Below, piece by piece: positions 34,849 to 42,847 of a DNA stretch of 64,000 nucleotides. A program made the translations under genes and the position numbers. Source of the DNA: JAHTBL01 sp038532735 (GTDB taxonomy: Bacteria > Pseudomonadota > Alphaproteobacteria > Rhodobacterales > Rhodobacteraceae); the NCBI GenBank assembly GCA_038532735.1, contig JBCBAC010000002.1:248001-312000 (forward strand). The letters are read 5' to 3'. Within the stretch, counting starts at the first letter, position 1, and each line of letters begins with the position of its first letter. Under the pieces are notes generated by a model. The model saw only the letters and a program-made list of their open reading frames with translations. It made no database searches and was not told where the DNA came from.

Positions 34849-34878
34849 GCGCGGGGCCGTGAGTGGCAGGCCCCGCGC
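34849..34878 (-). terminator. Strong hairpin between binding-protein and permease genes
   Basis: Perfect 10-bp stem GCGCGGGGCC (34849-34858) / GGCCCCGCGC (34869-34878) with a ten-base loop, in the 77-base gap after the binding-protein stop. A short T-run on the minus strand lies 11 bases beyond the stem (plus 34833-34837), too far for a classic terminator, so mRNA stabilisation or partial attenuation is more likely. Confidence 0.6.
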
Positions 34879-34890
34879 GGGTTAGCGCCC

Positions 34891-36129
34891 TTATTGAAGG
34901 AAGCCGTTCTCTTTTGCGGCGGCTGTGTAAGCGGCCTCCACGTCGGCGAGCGCCTGTTCGGCAGATTCGTTACCCTGCATGAAGTCGGTCAGCTCAGCGC
35001 CGAGGGCGGTGTGCATCAGACCCATATAGGGCAGCATCGGATAGGGTGCCGTGCCGGAATTGGCGGCCTCGAACACACCAACGGCAGCATCGGTCGGCTC
35101 GTAGCCGTCGATCAGCCAAACCGCCTGGCTTGCAACGTCCTCACCGCTTAGGATCGAGGGGTCGATCCCGTTGAGCATGGCTTTGAACGTGGCTTCTGCA
35201 TCGGCGTCAGAGATGTTCTTGGCCACGGTCCAGCCATCCCACCACAGGGTGGAGGCGGGTGTATCGCCACCGCCAACGGTGAGCGGGCCTGCGATTGCAA
35301 AACCGTCCACAACCTCTTGCGGGACACCTTCAGCTGTCACGAGCGTCGCTGCGCGCGAGCCCCACATATGCATCAGCGCGGTGTTGCCTGCGCGGAATTC
35401 AGCGTTGGTGCCATTGGAATCGTGGGTCAGGTAGTCGGGGTTCATGTATTCCGACAGTGCTTTCATCATCTCGAGCGTTTTTACACCAGCTTCGGAATTC
35501 ACGGTCGGGTTGGCCGTGCCGGGCTCAAAATGCTGACCCCCAAAGCCGAGGAACATATTGTTGAATTCCTGAGCGAGGTTCCAGCCAGCGGCATAGGGGC
35601 CACCGATCGGGTTTTCCATGATGCCGGCTGCGCGGATCGCTTCGGCGGCGGCCAGCATTTCCTCATAGGTCGTCGGCACTTCGACGCCAGCCTCTTCCAG
35701 CACGTCCGCACGGTAGACAAGGTGCTGGGCGTTGGCCATGAAGGCCACGGCCATCGCCTGACCATTGATCGTCACGATCTGGTTGGGTTTGAGGTTCTGA
35801 CCATGAGCGGCAATCAGATCATCCAGCGGGCGGATGACGTCTTCGTTCATCAACGCCACGATGGACGAGTTCGCCACGATCGCAGAGGTGTATTCGGCCG
35901 GATTGCCCTGCATGCCGGGCAAATTGATCGTTTGGTGATCGGCGGTGAGGTTCGTGCTGACCTCAACGCTGTCACTGGCGCAAGCCATCGCGTTCGCGCC
36001 AACGGTCTGGATCGCGGGGAATTCGTTGCCCACGATGCTGACACGGCCTTCGGAAATGCCGCAATCTGCCATGGCGGTGCCTGCGGCGACCGTCAGCGCG
36101 ATTGCTGCGACTGTATTTTTCAGAAACAT
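34891..36129 (-). CDS. Sugar ABC transporter substrate-binding protein
   Basis: A 412-residue periplasmic protein with signal peptide MFLKNTVAAIALTVAAGTAMA ending just before Asp-Cys. The body follows CUT1 extracellular binding proteins: VALMNEDVIRPLDDLIAAHG, AQHLVYRADVLEEAGVEVPTTYEEML, ALMHMWGSRAATLV, TLWWDGWTVAKNISD. The ligand is not identifiable; the short FAIAGPLTVGGGDTPASTLWWDGW section should form part of the site. Second gene of the LacI-controlled operon. Confidence 0.88.
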   Translation of the reverse strand: MFLKNTVAAIALTVAAGTAMADCGISEGRVSIVGNEFPAIQTVGANAMACASDSVEVSTNLTADHQTINLPGMQGNPAEYTSAIVANSSIVALMNEDVIRPLDDLIAAHGQNLKPNQIVTINGQAMAVAFMANAQHLVYRADVLEEAGVEVPTTYEEMLAAAEAIRAAGIMENPIGGPYAAGWNLAQEFNNMFLGFGGQHFEPGTANPTVNSEAGVKTLEMMKALSEYMNPDYLTHDSNGTNAEFRAGNTALMHMWGSRAATLVTAEGVPQEVVDGFAIAGPLTVGGGDTPASTLWWDGWTVAKNISDADAEATFKAMLNGIDPSILSGEDVASQAVWLIDGYEPTDAAVGVFEAANSGTAPYPMLPYMGLMHTALGAELTDFMQGNESAEQALADVEAAYTAAAKENGFLQ

Positions 36130-36152
36130 ATGTCTCTCCCTGTTTCGTCTTA

Positions 36153-36189
36153 GGCCCCGGGGCCTGGTCTTGGCCCACCCACGGGGCCA
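36153..36189 (-). repeat. Two GC-rich hairpins between ATPase and binding-protein genes
   Basis: The 72-base gap holds the 12-bp palindrome GGCCCCGGGGCC (36153-36164) and a second stem TGGCCC...GGGCCA (36171-36189). No T-run. Their position upstream of the binding-protein start suggests 5' protection of a processed mRNA for the most abundant component. Confidence 0.45.
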
Positions 36190-36201
36190 TGTGCAGAGGT
36201 C

Positions 36202-37251
36202 TTAGCCTCCGATCCGTTCACCTGTTTCAGCGCTGAACAGATGGCAGATATCGGCCGGAATCGAAAAATGGACAGTGTCGCCAATTTCGCACCGGTAATT
36301 TTTGTCGGCTTTCACGCTGAGCTGTTCACCGGCCACACGGATCGTGACCATGGTGCTGTCGCCCAGAAGTTCCATCGCATAGGCGGCGGCATGGGCTTGC
36401 CCACCTGCCTCGGTCACGGTCGCGTCTTCGGCCCGGAAGCCCAGCGTGATCGGACCGTCGGGTGCTGTGAGCCCAGACACTTCCATACCTTCAGCGCGGA
36501 ACGTCCCCCCGCTCATCTCACCATTGATGAGGTTCATCGCAGGCGAGCCGATGAAGCTCGCCACGAAGGTATTCGCGGGGCGATCATAAATCTCGGTCGG
36601 GGTGCCCAGCTGCTGAACCACGCCCTTGTTCATCACGACGACCCGGTCAGCCAGCGTCATCGCCTCGATCTGGTCATGGGTCACGTAGATGGTCGTGACT
36701 TTCAGCTCGTGGCTGAGGTTTTTGATCTGCGCGCGGGTCGAGACGCGGAGTTTCGCGTCGAGGTTCGACAGAGGTTCGTCCATCAGGAAAACCTTCGGAC
36801 GGCGCACGATTGCGCGGGCCAGAGCCACACGCTGGCGCTGACCACCAGAGAGTTCCGCCGGTTTGCGGTGCAGGAACGGCTCAAGCTCGACCATGCCTGC
36901 GGCGCGCATCACGCGTTCGTCATGGGTCGCGGGGTCAATCTTGCGCACTTTCAGGGGGAAGCGGATATTCTCGTAGACATTCAGGTTGGGGTAGAGGCCG
37001 TAGGACTGGAACACCATCGAGATGTCGCGGTCTTTCGGCTCTTTATCGTTGACGCGGTCGCCGCCGATCAAAATGTCGCCTTCGGAGGGATCTTCGAGCC
37101 CGGCGATCATCCGCATGGTCGTGGTTTTGCCGCAGCCAGAGGGCCCGAGCAGCACCAGAAACTCTTGATCCGCGATTGTCAGATCAAAGTTCTTCACGCC
37201 GATGAAAGAGCCCCAGCGCTTTCCGACGTTGCGAAGCTGAATCTCAGCCAT
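36202..37251 (-). CDS. Sugar ABC transporter ATP-binding protein (MalK/UgpC type)
   Basis: A 349-residue ATPase: Walker A GPSGCGKTTT, signature LSGGQRQR, Walker B VFLMDEPLSNLDAKLR, then the H-loop VTHDQIEAM. The C-terminal about 110 residues are the OB-fold TOBE regulatory domain. I start at ATG 37251 with GGGAG upstream; a 13-codon extension would run into the LacI operator. It is the first gene of its operon, unlike most such systems where the binding protein leads. Confidence 0.92.
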   Translation of the reverse strand: MAEIQLRNVGKRWGSFIGVKNFDLTIADQEFLVLLGPSGCGKTTTMRMIAGLEDPSEGDILIGGDRVNDKEPKDRDISMVFQSYGLYPNLNVYENIRFPLKVRKIDPATHDERVMRAAGMVELEPFLHRKPAELSGGQRQRVALARAIVRRPKVFLMDEPLSNLDAKLRVSTRAQIKNLSHELKVTTIYVTHDQIEAMTLADRVVVMNKGVVQQLGTPTEIYDRPANTFVASFIGSPAMNLINGEMSGGTFRAEGMEVSGLTAPDGPITLGFRAEDATVTEAGGQAHAAAYAMELLGDSTMVTIRVAGEQLSVKADKNYRCEIGDTVHFSIPADICHLFSAETGERIGG

Positions 37252-37280
37252 TCGCGTCTCCCTGTTGTCGTGGTGCGATT

Positions 37281-37300
37281 TTTTGCACACGTTTGCAAAA
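37281..37300. promoter_or_regulatory. LacI-family operator
   Basis: TTTTGCACACGTTTGCAAAA is a 20-bp palindrome with a single mismatched pair and a central CG, the classic LacI-family form (TTGCAAACGTTTGCAA). It lies in the 125-base divergent gap between the ABC operon and the second SnoaL gene, so one repressor, probably the LacI protein encoded at the end of the operon, can control both. Confidence 0.78.
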
Positions 37301-37376
37301 AGGCTAGACTCCTCGCGTTAGCTTTGCCAAGTCAATTCTGCAGAATGTGAAAAATAATTAGCGCAAGAGGCGGTAA

Positions 37377-38366
37377 GTGACAGATTTCAGGGCAGAAATC
37401 CAACAAACCTTAACAAGACTGTGGCAGGGTGACGCGGCTGCCGCAACCGTAATCTCGCAGGAATCAGTCTGGGATTTGGCGTGGCCGGTCAATCGGCTTG
37501 CCGGACGCGACGCTGTGATCGCAGGCTATCTGGAGCCGCTGCGCACCGCTTTGAGCGGGCTGCACCGGCGCGACCTGCTCTTTCTCGGCGGCGATAATGT
37601 ACGGGAGGCCGGTGGCATCTGGTGCGCGTGCCTGACGCATTACGTGGGCACCTTCAACGCGCCGCTGTTTGGGCTGGCCCCGTCGGGACGCATGGCGTGG
37701 GTGCGCGCGGGGGAGTTTTACCGGATCGAGAACAGTCAGATCGTGGAGGCCAAGATCATCTTCGATCTGCCTGATCTGATGCGGCAGGCGGGGCGAATGC
37801 CCCTGCCCTCCCTTGGAACCGAACTGACGTTTCCTGCCCCTGCGACCCAAGATGGGCTCTTCCCGCAAGACGGGGATGCCGCCGCATCTTTGGCGGTGGT
37901 CGAAGGGATGCTAGGGGATTTGCATGCCTATGATCCCGACACGATGTCATCGCCCGGACAGACCGGCGCGGATGGGTATTGGGCGGACGATATGCTCTGG
38001 TATGGGCCTGCCGGGGTTGGGTCCAACTTCCAATGGGCGGGCTTTGTAAAAGACCATCGGGAGCCGTTCCTGCGCGCGTTCCCAGACCGCAAGGGCGGCA
38101 ATCACTATTGCCGGTTTGGCGATGCAAATTACGCCGCGATCTCGGGCTGGCCGTCGATGACGATGACCCATAAGGGCGACTATCTGGGCGTGCCCGCGAC
38201 CGGCAAGGCACTGACCTTGCGGGTGATGGATTTCTACCGCATTGCGCAAGGGCAGATTGCCGAGAACTGGGTGACGCTGGATTATGGCGATCTGTTTCAC
38301 CAGATGGGCATCGATTTGATCGAACGCGCGAATGGGATGCGTGAGAGCGTTGATTCCCCGACGTGA
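37377..38366 (+). CDS. Tandem SnoaL-like domain protein (2)
   Basis: A 329-residue protein starting at GTG (AAGAGGCGG upstream). As in the gene at 30925 there are two SnoaL-like halves, each ending with a matching strand-turn: GEFYRIENSQIVEAKIIFDLPDLMRQAG near residue 120-147 and MDFYRIAQGQIAENWVTLDYGDLFHQMG near 285-312. It is divergent from, and shares an operator with, the LacI-ABC importer, so it should act on the imported compound or a product of it. No catalytic residues can be assigned with confidence. The TGA stop lies within a palindromic repeat that forms a hairpin with a second copy. Confidence 0.8.
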   Translation: MTDFRAEIQQTLTRLWQGDAAAATVISQESVWDLAWPVNRLAGRDAVIAGYLEPLRTALSGLHRRDLLFLGGDNVREAGGIWCACLTHYVGTFNAPLFGLAPSGRMAWVRAGEFYRIENSQIVEAKIIFDLPDLMRQAGRMPLPSLGTELTFPAPATQDGLFPQDGDAAASLAVVEGMLGDLHAYDPDTMSSPGQTGADGYWADDMLWYGPAGVGSNFQWAGFVKDHREPFLRAFPDRKGGNHYCRFGDANYAAISGWPSMTMTHKGDYLGVPATGKALTLRVMDFYRIAQGQIAENWVTLDYGDLFHQMGIDLIERANGMRESVDSPT

Positions 38367-38412
38367 TCCGGGACCTTTTGAGTGGTCGCGAGGCCCCGGA
38401 TCACGTCCGAGG
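38355..38412. repeat. Inverted pair of palindromic mini-repeats forming a bidirectional terminator
   Basis: Two copies of the same element as at 17.25-17.35 kb face each other. GACGTGATCCGGG (38360-38372) pairs perfectly with CCCGGATCACGTC (38395-38407), a 13-bp stem with 22-base loop. Each arm contains a stop codon: TGA 38364-38366 ends the SnoaL gene and TCA 38401-38403 (minus TGA) ends the amidase gene. Likely stops transcription from both sides. Confidence 0.8.
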
Positions 38413-39810
38413 CGTGGGGTGCTCTAATTCAGCCTGTAACGCTTTTGCGAGGGCAAGGAGCGCGCCATCCGCACCCGGTTTGCCGACGAGTTGCGCGCCA
38501 ATGGGGATGCCGTTGCTATCAATCCCAACGCGCAAGGTCACGACGGGCCAACCCAGCGCTGTCAGCGGAACGGTGAAGCGGGTCAGCGCATCGAAATAGC
38601 CGAGCTTGCCCGCCGCGGTGTCAAATATCTTATCGTAGGTCCGCACGCCGCTTTGATCGCGGATCGGGGCGAGGTGTTTGAAAGCGCAGACGCCGGTGAC
38701 GGGGAGCAGCAGGGCGTCGGCCTCGGCCCAGGTTTCAAACGCCATGGCGCGCAGCTGGGCGAGCTTTTTCAGGTTGTAGCCATGGCGGATGCGATCGCGT
38801 TTGTAGCCCTCATGGACGTGGGCGACAAAGCCGGGTGACGTCTCGCGGGCCTTCTGATCACGGCGCATGAACCAGCGGATCAGCCACGGGACCAGCGCGC
38901 CTGTCTCATAGCCAATAATCTCCCCAGCGAGGCGGTAGACGTCAATTTCAAAGAGCGCGGTCATGGGATTGGGCGTCACATTCGGGTGGGTTGAAGCGAG
39001 CATTTCACCGAACCTTTGCCACGCGCTCTGGGTCTCGTGGTCGCAGGGCGCGTTGGCGCTTGGGGACCATAGCGCGATGTGGGCGGATGCGGGCGGCGTC
39101 GCCGCTGAGGATTGGATTAGCCCCCAGATATAGGCAAGATCGGAGGCGGTGCGGGCGGTCAGGCCGATGCGAGCGAAATGATCCAGCTTCTGTGCGCCGC
39201 GCAGCAGGCCGTCATTCGGCCAAAACCCCTCGGTCGGAGTGTAGGATGTCACCCCGCACCATGCCGCCGGGATGCGGAGCGAGCCTGCAAGATCGGCACC
39301 GACATCCAGAAGGCTCATGCCGCTGGCAACAGCCGCCGCACCGCCGCCGGTGCTGCCACCGGCGGTAAAGTCGGGGTTGTGCGGATTTCGGGTTGGGCCG
39401 CGACGCTTGTTGCTGGTTTGAAAATCCATCGCATTGGGCGGCAGCGCTGTTTTTCCGGTGACGCAAGCGCCGAGCGCGCGCAGCTGCGTGACCAGTGGGG
39501 CAGAGTGGCTGTCTGGTTTGCGGGGCATGCGTTCCATACCGAAGCCTGTTGGCCATCCAGCAACCGCGATCTGGTCTTTGACGGTGATCGGCAGGCCGTT
39601 GAGGGGCCCTGTGACCGTCTCCGGACACGCTTCACGCCTGTGCTCAAAGGCGTTCACCGTCGGCTCTGCGATGTTTCGCCGGGCGGTGAGTTCGGCATAG
39701 AACGCCCTGCGGTGCGACGGGTTTTGAAAGCGTTGCGCGATCTGGGCAAGGTCTTCGCCCGTCTCGCAGACAAGGCGATTGGTGTCTTTTAACGCAGTCT
39801 GAATGGTCAT
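38401..39810 (-). CDS. Amidase signature family protein
   Basis: A 469-residue amidase. The Ser-cisSer-Lys triad can be placed: Lys in LPITVKDQI, cis-Ser in TAGGSTGGGAAAVASG, and nucleophile Ser in GADLAGSLRIPA. Two small departures from the usual GGSSGG...GTDxGGS pattern are Thr for the second Ser and AGS for GGS. Substrate unknown; family members hydrolyse amides, carbamates or ureas. Upstream (49 bases) is the AraC regulator on the same strand. The first residues MTIQTALKDTNRLV form a short N-terminal helix. Confidence 0.87.
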   Translation of the reverse strand: MTIQTALKDTNRLVCETGEDLAQIAQRFQNPSHRRAFYAELTARRNIAEPTVNAFEHRREACPETVTGPLNGLPITVKDQIAVAGWPTGFGMERMPRKPDSHSAPLVTQLRALGACVTGKTALPPNAMDFQTSNKRRGPTRNPHNPDFTAGGSTGGGAAAVASGMSLLDVGADLAGSLRIPAAWCGVTSYTPTEGFWPNDGLLRGAQKLDHFARIGLTARTASDLAYIWGLIQSSAATPPASAHIALWSPSANAPCDHETQSAWQRFGEMLASTHPNVTPNPMTALFEIDVYRLAGEIIGYETGALVPWLIRWFMRRDQKARETSPGFVAHVHEGYKRDRIRHGYNLKKLAQLRAMAFETWAEADALLLPVTGVCAFKHLAPIRDQSGVRTYDKIFDTAAGKLGYFDALTRFTVPLTALGWPVVTLRVGIDSNGIPIGAQLVGKPGADGALLALAKALQAELEHPTPRT

Positions 39811-39859
39811 TCCGGTCCCTCATTTTTGGCTATTGAGGGATCTAGGAAAGGCGTTTGGC

Positions 39860-40747
39860 TTATGCTTTCCCGAACGTGCTTTTCTGCACGGGCAGGTAGA
39901 TCAGCGCCGAAATCTCTGTCTCCGGTGCGTCGGGGCGGGACGCGATATAGGTTTCGAACATCCAGGAGGGGCGAAACGTGACACCCAGTTGGGTGAAGCC
40001 CGCGCGGACGCAGCGATGCCATGTCAGATACAGTGTCACGAACGGCCCGAAATGCGGGAAGACAGCGAAGAGGCCGCCCGGCAAGCGACGCCAATCAGAG
40101 GACCATTTCAGATCGAGGGGCTCGGGTGACAGGGCGCCGTAGAGAGCTGCTGCGTCTGGATCATTGTAGCCTTTGGGGCCTTGGGGAAAGGCCGTGGCCA
40201 GCTGGGTGTCTTGATCGGCAAGTTCCATCGCGAGCGCTTTGAAATGGGCCTGCGCTGTGTCGAGGTCATTGAAGAAGCGTCCGTCCTGCACGCCGCGTGT
40301 CTGGCGACAGCACATCCATTGATCGGGCAGCTTCACCAGATCGCAATTGGCCATGAGCGTGCGCGACGAGATGGGGCGCAGGTAGGGTCGTGGCGGCAGG
40401 CCTTGGCGGTCTGGCGGCAGCCCCGTTTCGCGGAAGGCGCGCGGACTGAGGCCGAAATGCGCGGTGAAGGCGCGGGTCAGGGCTGCGTGGGTCTGAAAGC
40501 CGGTCGCAAGAGCGATGTCGATGATGCGGTCGGGTGTGTCGTGCAGCGCGCCTGCGGCGCGTTCGAGGCGACGGCTGCGGATGTAGCCCGCGACGGTCTC
40601 CCCGGTGACGGCTGCAAAGATGCGTTGGAAATGGTGCTGCGCCATGCCCGCCTGCCGGGCAAGGGTTGCCGTACGCCATGGGCGGCTGAGATCGGCCTCA
40701 ATCATCTTGCAGATATTGGCGATCCTGATGGAGGTCGTTTCGGGCAT
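39860..40747 (-). CDS. AraC-family regulator with GyrI-like effector domain
   Basis: A 295-residue regulator with the DNA-binding domain at the N-terminus (residues 8-110): two helix-turn-helix units ATLARQAGMAQHHFQRIFAAVTG and IIDIALATGFQTHAALTRAFTAHFGLSPRAFR. The C-terminal part (about 135-290) matches the GyrI-like small-molecule-binding domain seen in Rob/SoxS-like and BmrR-like proteins. It precedes the amidase gene on the same strand and may control it in response to a hydrophobic or amide compound. Confidence 0.87.
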   Translation of the reverse strand: MPETTSIRIANICKMIEADLSRPWRTATLARQAGMAQHHFQRIFAAVTGETVAGYIRSRRLERAAGALHDTPDRIIDIALATGFQTHAALTRAFTAHFGLSPRAFRETGLPPDRQGLPPRPYLRPISSRTLMANCDLVKLPDQWMCCRQTRGVQDGRFFNDLDTAQAHFKALAMELADQDTQLATAFPQGPKGYNDPDAAALYGALSPEPLDLKWSSDWRRLPGGLFAVFPHFGPFVTLYLTWHRCVRAGFTQLGVTFRPSWMFETYIASRPDAPETEISALIYLPVQKSTFGKA

Positions 40748-40839
40748 CCTGCGAGGCCGTTTTCTGGGGCTGCAGGATTTTGCTAGACGCTCAGGCGCGT
40801 GAAGGCAAAAGCAATGTGCTGGGGTGGTAGCTGGCCCGC

Positions 40840-41895
40840 TTACCTGATGCGGGCCTCGGTTTGCGCGTTGAAGAGCATGGCGCGCTCAGGCTCGAAGCTG
40901 AGGCCGACGGTGTCGCCGATCTTGGAGCGCTCATCGCCGCGCTCTTCGACGATGATCTTTTCGCCCGTGGGCGTGACGAGATAAGCGTAGGAGACGCCGC
41001 CCAGCGCCTCGGTCAGTTCGACCTTGTGGGTGTCACCTTTGATGATGAGCAGGTGTTCGGGACGCAGGCCGATTTGGACCTGCGTGCCTGCAGAGGGCAT
41101 GGTGACAGGCAGTTTGACGGTTTCCGTGAGGCCGGGGACCTCGACGCCCGCAGAGGTGATCTGGCCGTTGAGGAAGTTCATCGCCGGGGAGCCGATGAAA
41201 CCCGCGACGAAGCGATTGTCAGGGTCGCGGTAAAGATCCATCGGCGCGCCGACCTGTTCGATGCGGCCCGCGCGCAGGACGACGATCTTGTCGGCCAGCG
41301 TCATCGCTTCGACCTGATCGTGAGTCACGTAGATCATCGTCGCGCCGATTTCCTGATGCAGGCGCGCGATCTCGACCCGCATCTCGACGCGCAGTTCGGC
41401 ATCAAGGTTGGAGAGGGGTTCGTCGAAGAGGAACACTTCGGGCCCGCGCACGATCGCGCGACCAATGGCGACGCGCTGGCGTTGGCCACCGGAAAGCGCT
41501 TTGGGTTTGCGTTTGAGGTAGTCGTCAAGCTTGAGGACCTTGGAGGCTGCGGCGACCTTCTGGTCGATCTCGGCCTTGGGGTGGCCGTTCATCTTGAGGC
41601 CGAAGCCCATGTTTTCCGCGACGCTCATATGCGGATAGAGCGCGTAGGTTTGGAACACCATGGCGACACCGCGGTCGGAGGGATCAAGGCGGGTCACGTC
41701 GCGGGTGCCGATATTGATCTGGCCTTCGGTGGTTTCCTCAAGCCCCGCGACCATGCGCAACAAGGTGGACTTGCCGCAGCCGGAGGGACCGACGAAGACG
41801 CAGAACTCGCTGTCTTCGATCTGCAAATCCACACCGTGGATGACTTGCGTTTCGCCGTAGCGCTTGATGACGTTGGAAAGTGTGACGCCTGTCAT
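40840..41895 (-). CDS. Galactoside ABC transporter ATP-binding protein (MalK/UgpC type)
   Basis: A 351-residue ATPase with Walker A GPSGCGKSTL, signature LSGGQRQR, Walker B VFLFDEPLSNLDAELR and a C-terminal TOBE domain. ATG 41895 overlaps the IclR stop as ATGA; the frame extends much further upstream, but that part lies inside iclR. It is the only ATPase near the divergent binding-protein/permease genes (42.8-46 kb), which lack one, so it almost certainly powers that importer. Confidence 0.92.
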   Translation of the reverse strand: MTGVTLSNVIKRYGETQVIHGVDLQIEDSEFCVFVGPSGCGKSTLLRMVAGLEETTEGQINIGTRDVTRLDPSDRGVAMVFQTYALYPHMSVAENMGFGLKMNGHPKAEIDQKVAAASKVLKLDDYLKRKPKALSGGQRQRVAIGRAIVRGPEVFLFDEPLSNLDAELRVEMRVEIARLHQEIGATMIYVTHDQVEAMTLADKIVVLRAGRIEQVGAPMDLYRDPDNRFVAGFIGSPAMNFLNGQITSAGVEVPGLTETVKLPVTMPSAGTQVQIGLRPEHLLIIKGDTHKVELTEALGGVSYAYLVTPTGEKIIVEERGDERSKIGDTVGLSFEPERAMLFNAQTEARIR

Positions 41896-42698
41896 GTCGA
41901 AGATCCTGCGGTTGAGATTTGGGTTGGGAAATGCCATGCGCCCGCCTCTTCGGCGATGGCGTGGGCGGCGGCGGAAATGTCGGGGACAAGCCGTTCCAGA
42001 GCGGCCAGATTTGTGCGCTGCGTGGTGGACGTGACCGAGAGCGCGCCCAAAACGCGGCCTGTGGCGGTCAGGATCGGGTGGGCGACGCAAATGATGCCGG
42101 GCTCATGCTCTTCCCGGTCGAAGCCGTAGCCATTGGCGTGGATATCCGCGAGCTCGGACCGGAGCGCATCTGCGCTGGTCAGCGTGTGGTCGGTGAAGCG
42201 GTGAAAACTTTGCTGGGCAATAACGCGATCCTGAGCGGGGCCGTCCAGAAAGGCGAGCATCGCTTTGCCGACACCGGTGCAATAGGCCGGGCCGACCTTT
42301 CCCGCCGACGAATACATCTCGACCGGGTCTTTGGCGTTGCGCTTGTCGACGTAGAGCACTTGCGCGTGATCAAGCTGGGCCAGATGCACCGTCTCCCCCA
42401 CTTTGGCAGAGAGCGCATCGAGATGCGGGCGTGCAATCGGCGCGAGGCTGGAATGTTGCCAGGCTGCATGGGCGAGGCGCACAAGGCGCACTCCAAGTGC
42501 GTAAACCTGACGATCAGGATCATAGCTGAGCATGCCTTGCGAGGTCAGCGTCTGCACGAAGCGGTAGAGCGTAGCCTTGGGATAAGGAGACGCAGCCAGC
42601 AGTTCGCCAAAGCGCACAGGCCGGCCGAAGCCAGCCACCTGATCGAGCACATCGAGGGCCTTGCCCACCGTGCCATCACCATGACGTGGTGTGGTCAT
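41892..42698 (-). CDS. IclR-family transcriptional regulator of the galactoside cluster
   Basis: A 268-residue protein. Winged HTH near residues 10-70 (ALDVLDQVAGFGRPVRFGELLAASPYPKATLYRFVQTLTSQGML) and the IclR effector domain with MEMYSSAGKVGPAYCTGVGKAMLAF and PGIICVAHPILTATGRVLGALSV. Divergent from the 11-gene galactoside operon, with a dyad AGTTTCA-N5-TGAAACT in the gap. The inducer is probably a galactose-pathway intermediate such as galactonate or KDGal, as for other sugar-acid IclR proteins; this is inference. Confidence 0.92.
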   Translation of the reverse strand: MTTPRHGDGTVGKALDVLDQVAGFGRPVRFGELLAASPYPKATLYRFVQTLTSQGMLSYDPDRQVYALGVRLVRLAHAAWQHSSLAPIARPHLDALSAKVGETVHLAQLDHAQVLYVDKRNAKDPVEMYSSAGKVGPAYCTGVGKAMLAFLDGPAQDRVIAQQSFHRFTDHTLTSADALRSELADIHANGYGFDREEHEPGIICVAHPILTATGRVLGALSVTSTTQRTNLAALERLVPDISAAAHAIAEEAGAWHFPTQISTAGSST

Positions 42699-42797
42699 TT
42701 CTCTCCTCCCCGCTGGGCCGGAATTCTGCTGATCCCGTGCCTCGCGCTGTTGACAAGCATAGGCGAGTCGGGATTATGATTTCAATATACAAAACTA

Positions 42798-42816
42798 AGT
42801 TTCAAATAATGAAACT
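42798..42816. promoter_or_regulatory. IclR-type operator
   Basis: Perfect dyad AGTTTCA-AATAA-TGAAACT in the AT-rich 149-base divergent gap between iclR (start 42698) and the binding-protein gene (start 42848). TTTCA/TGAAA half-sites are common for IclR-family regulators such as KdgR. It lies 32 bases ahead of the binding-protein start, in a position to overlap the promoter or the transcription start. Confidence 0.65.
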
Positions 42817-42847
42817 GAAAATATCGGAAGCATCTAGGGAGGAAACC

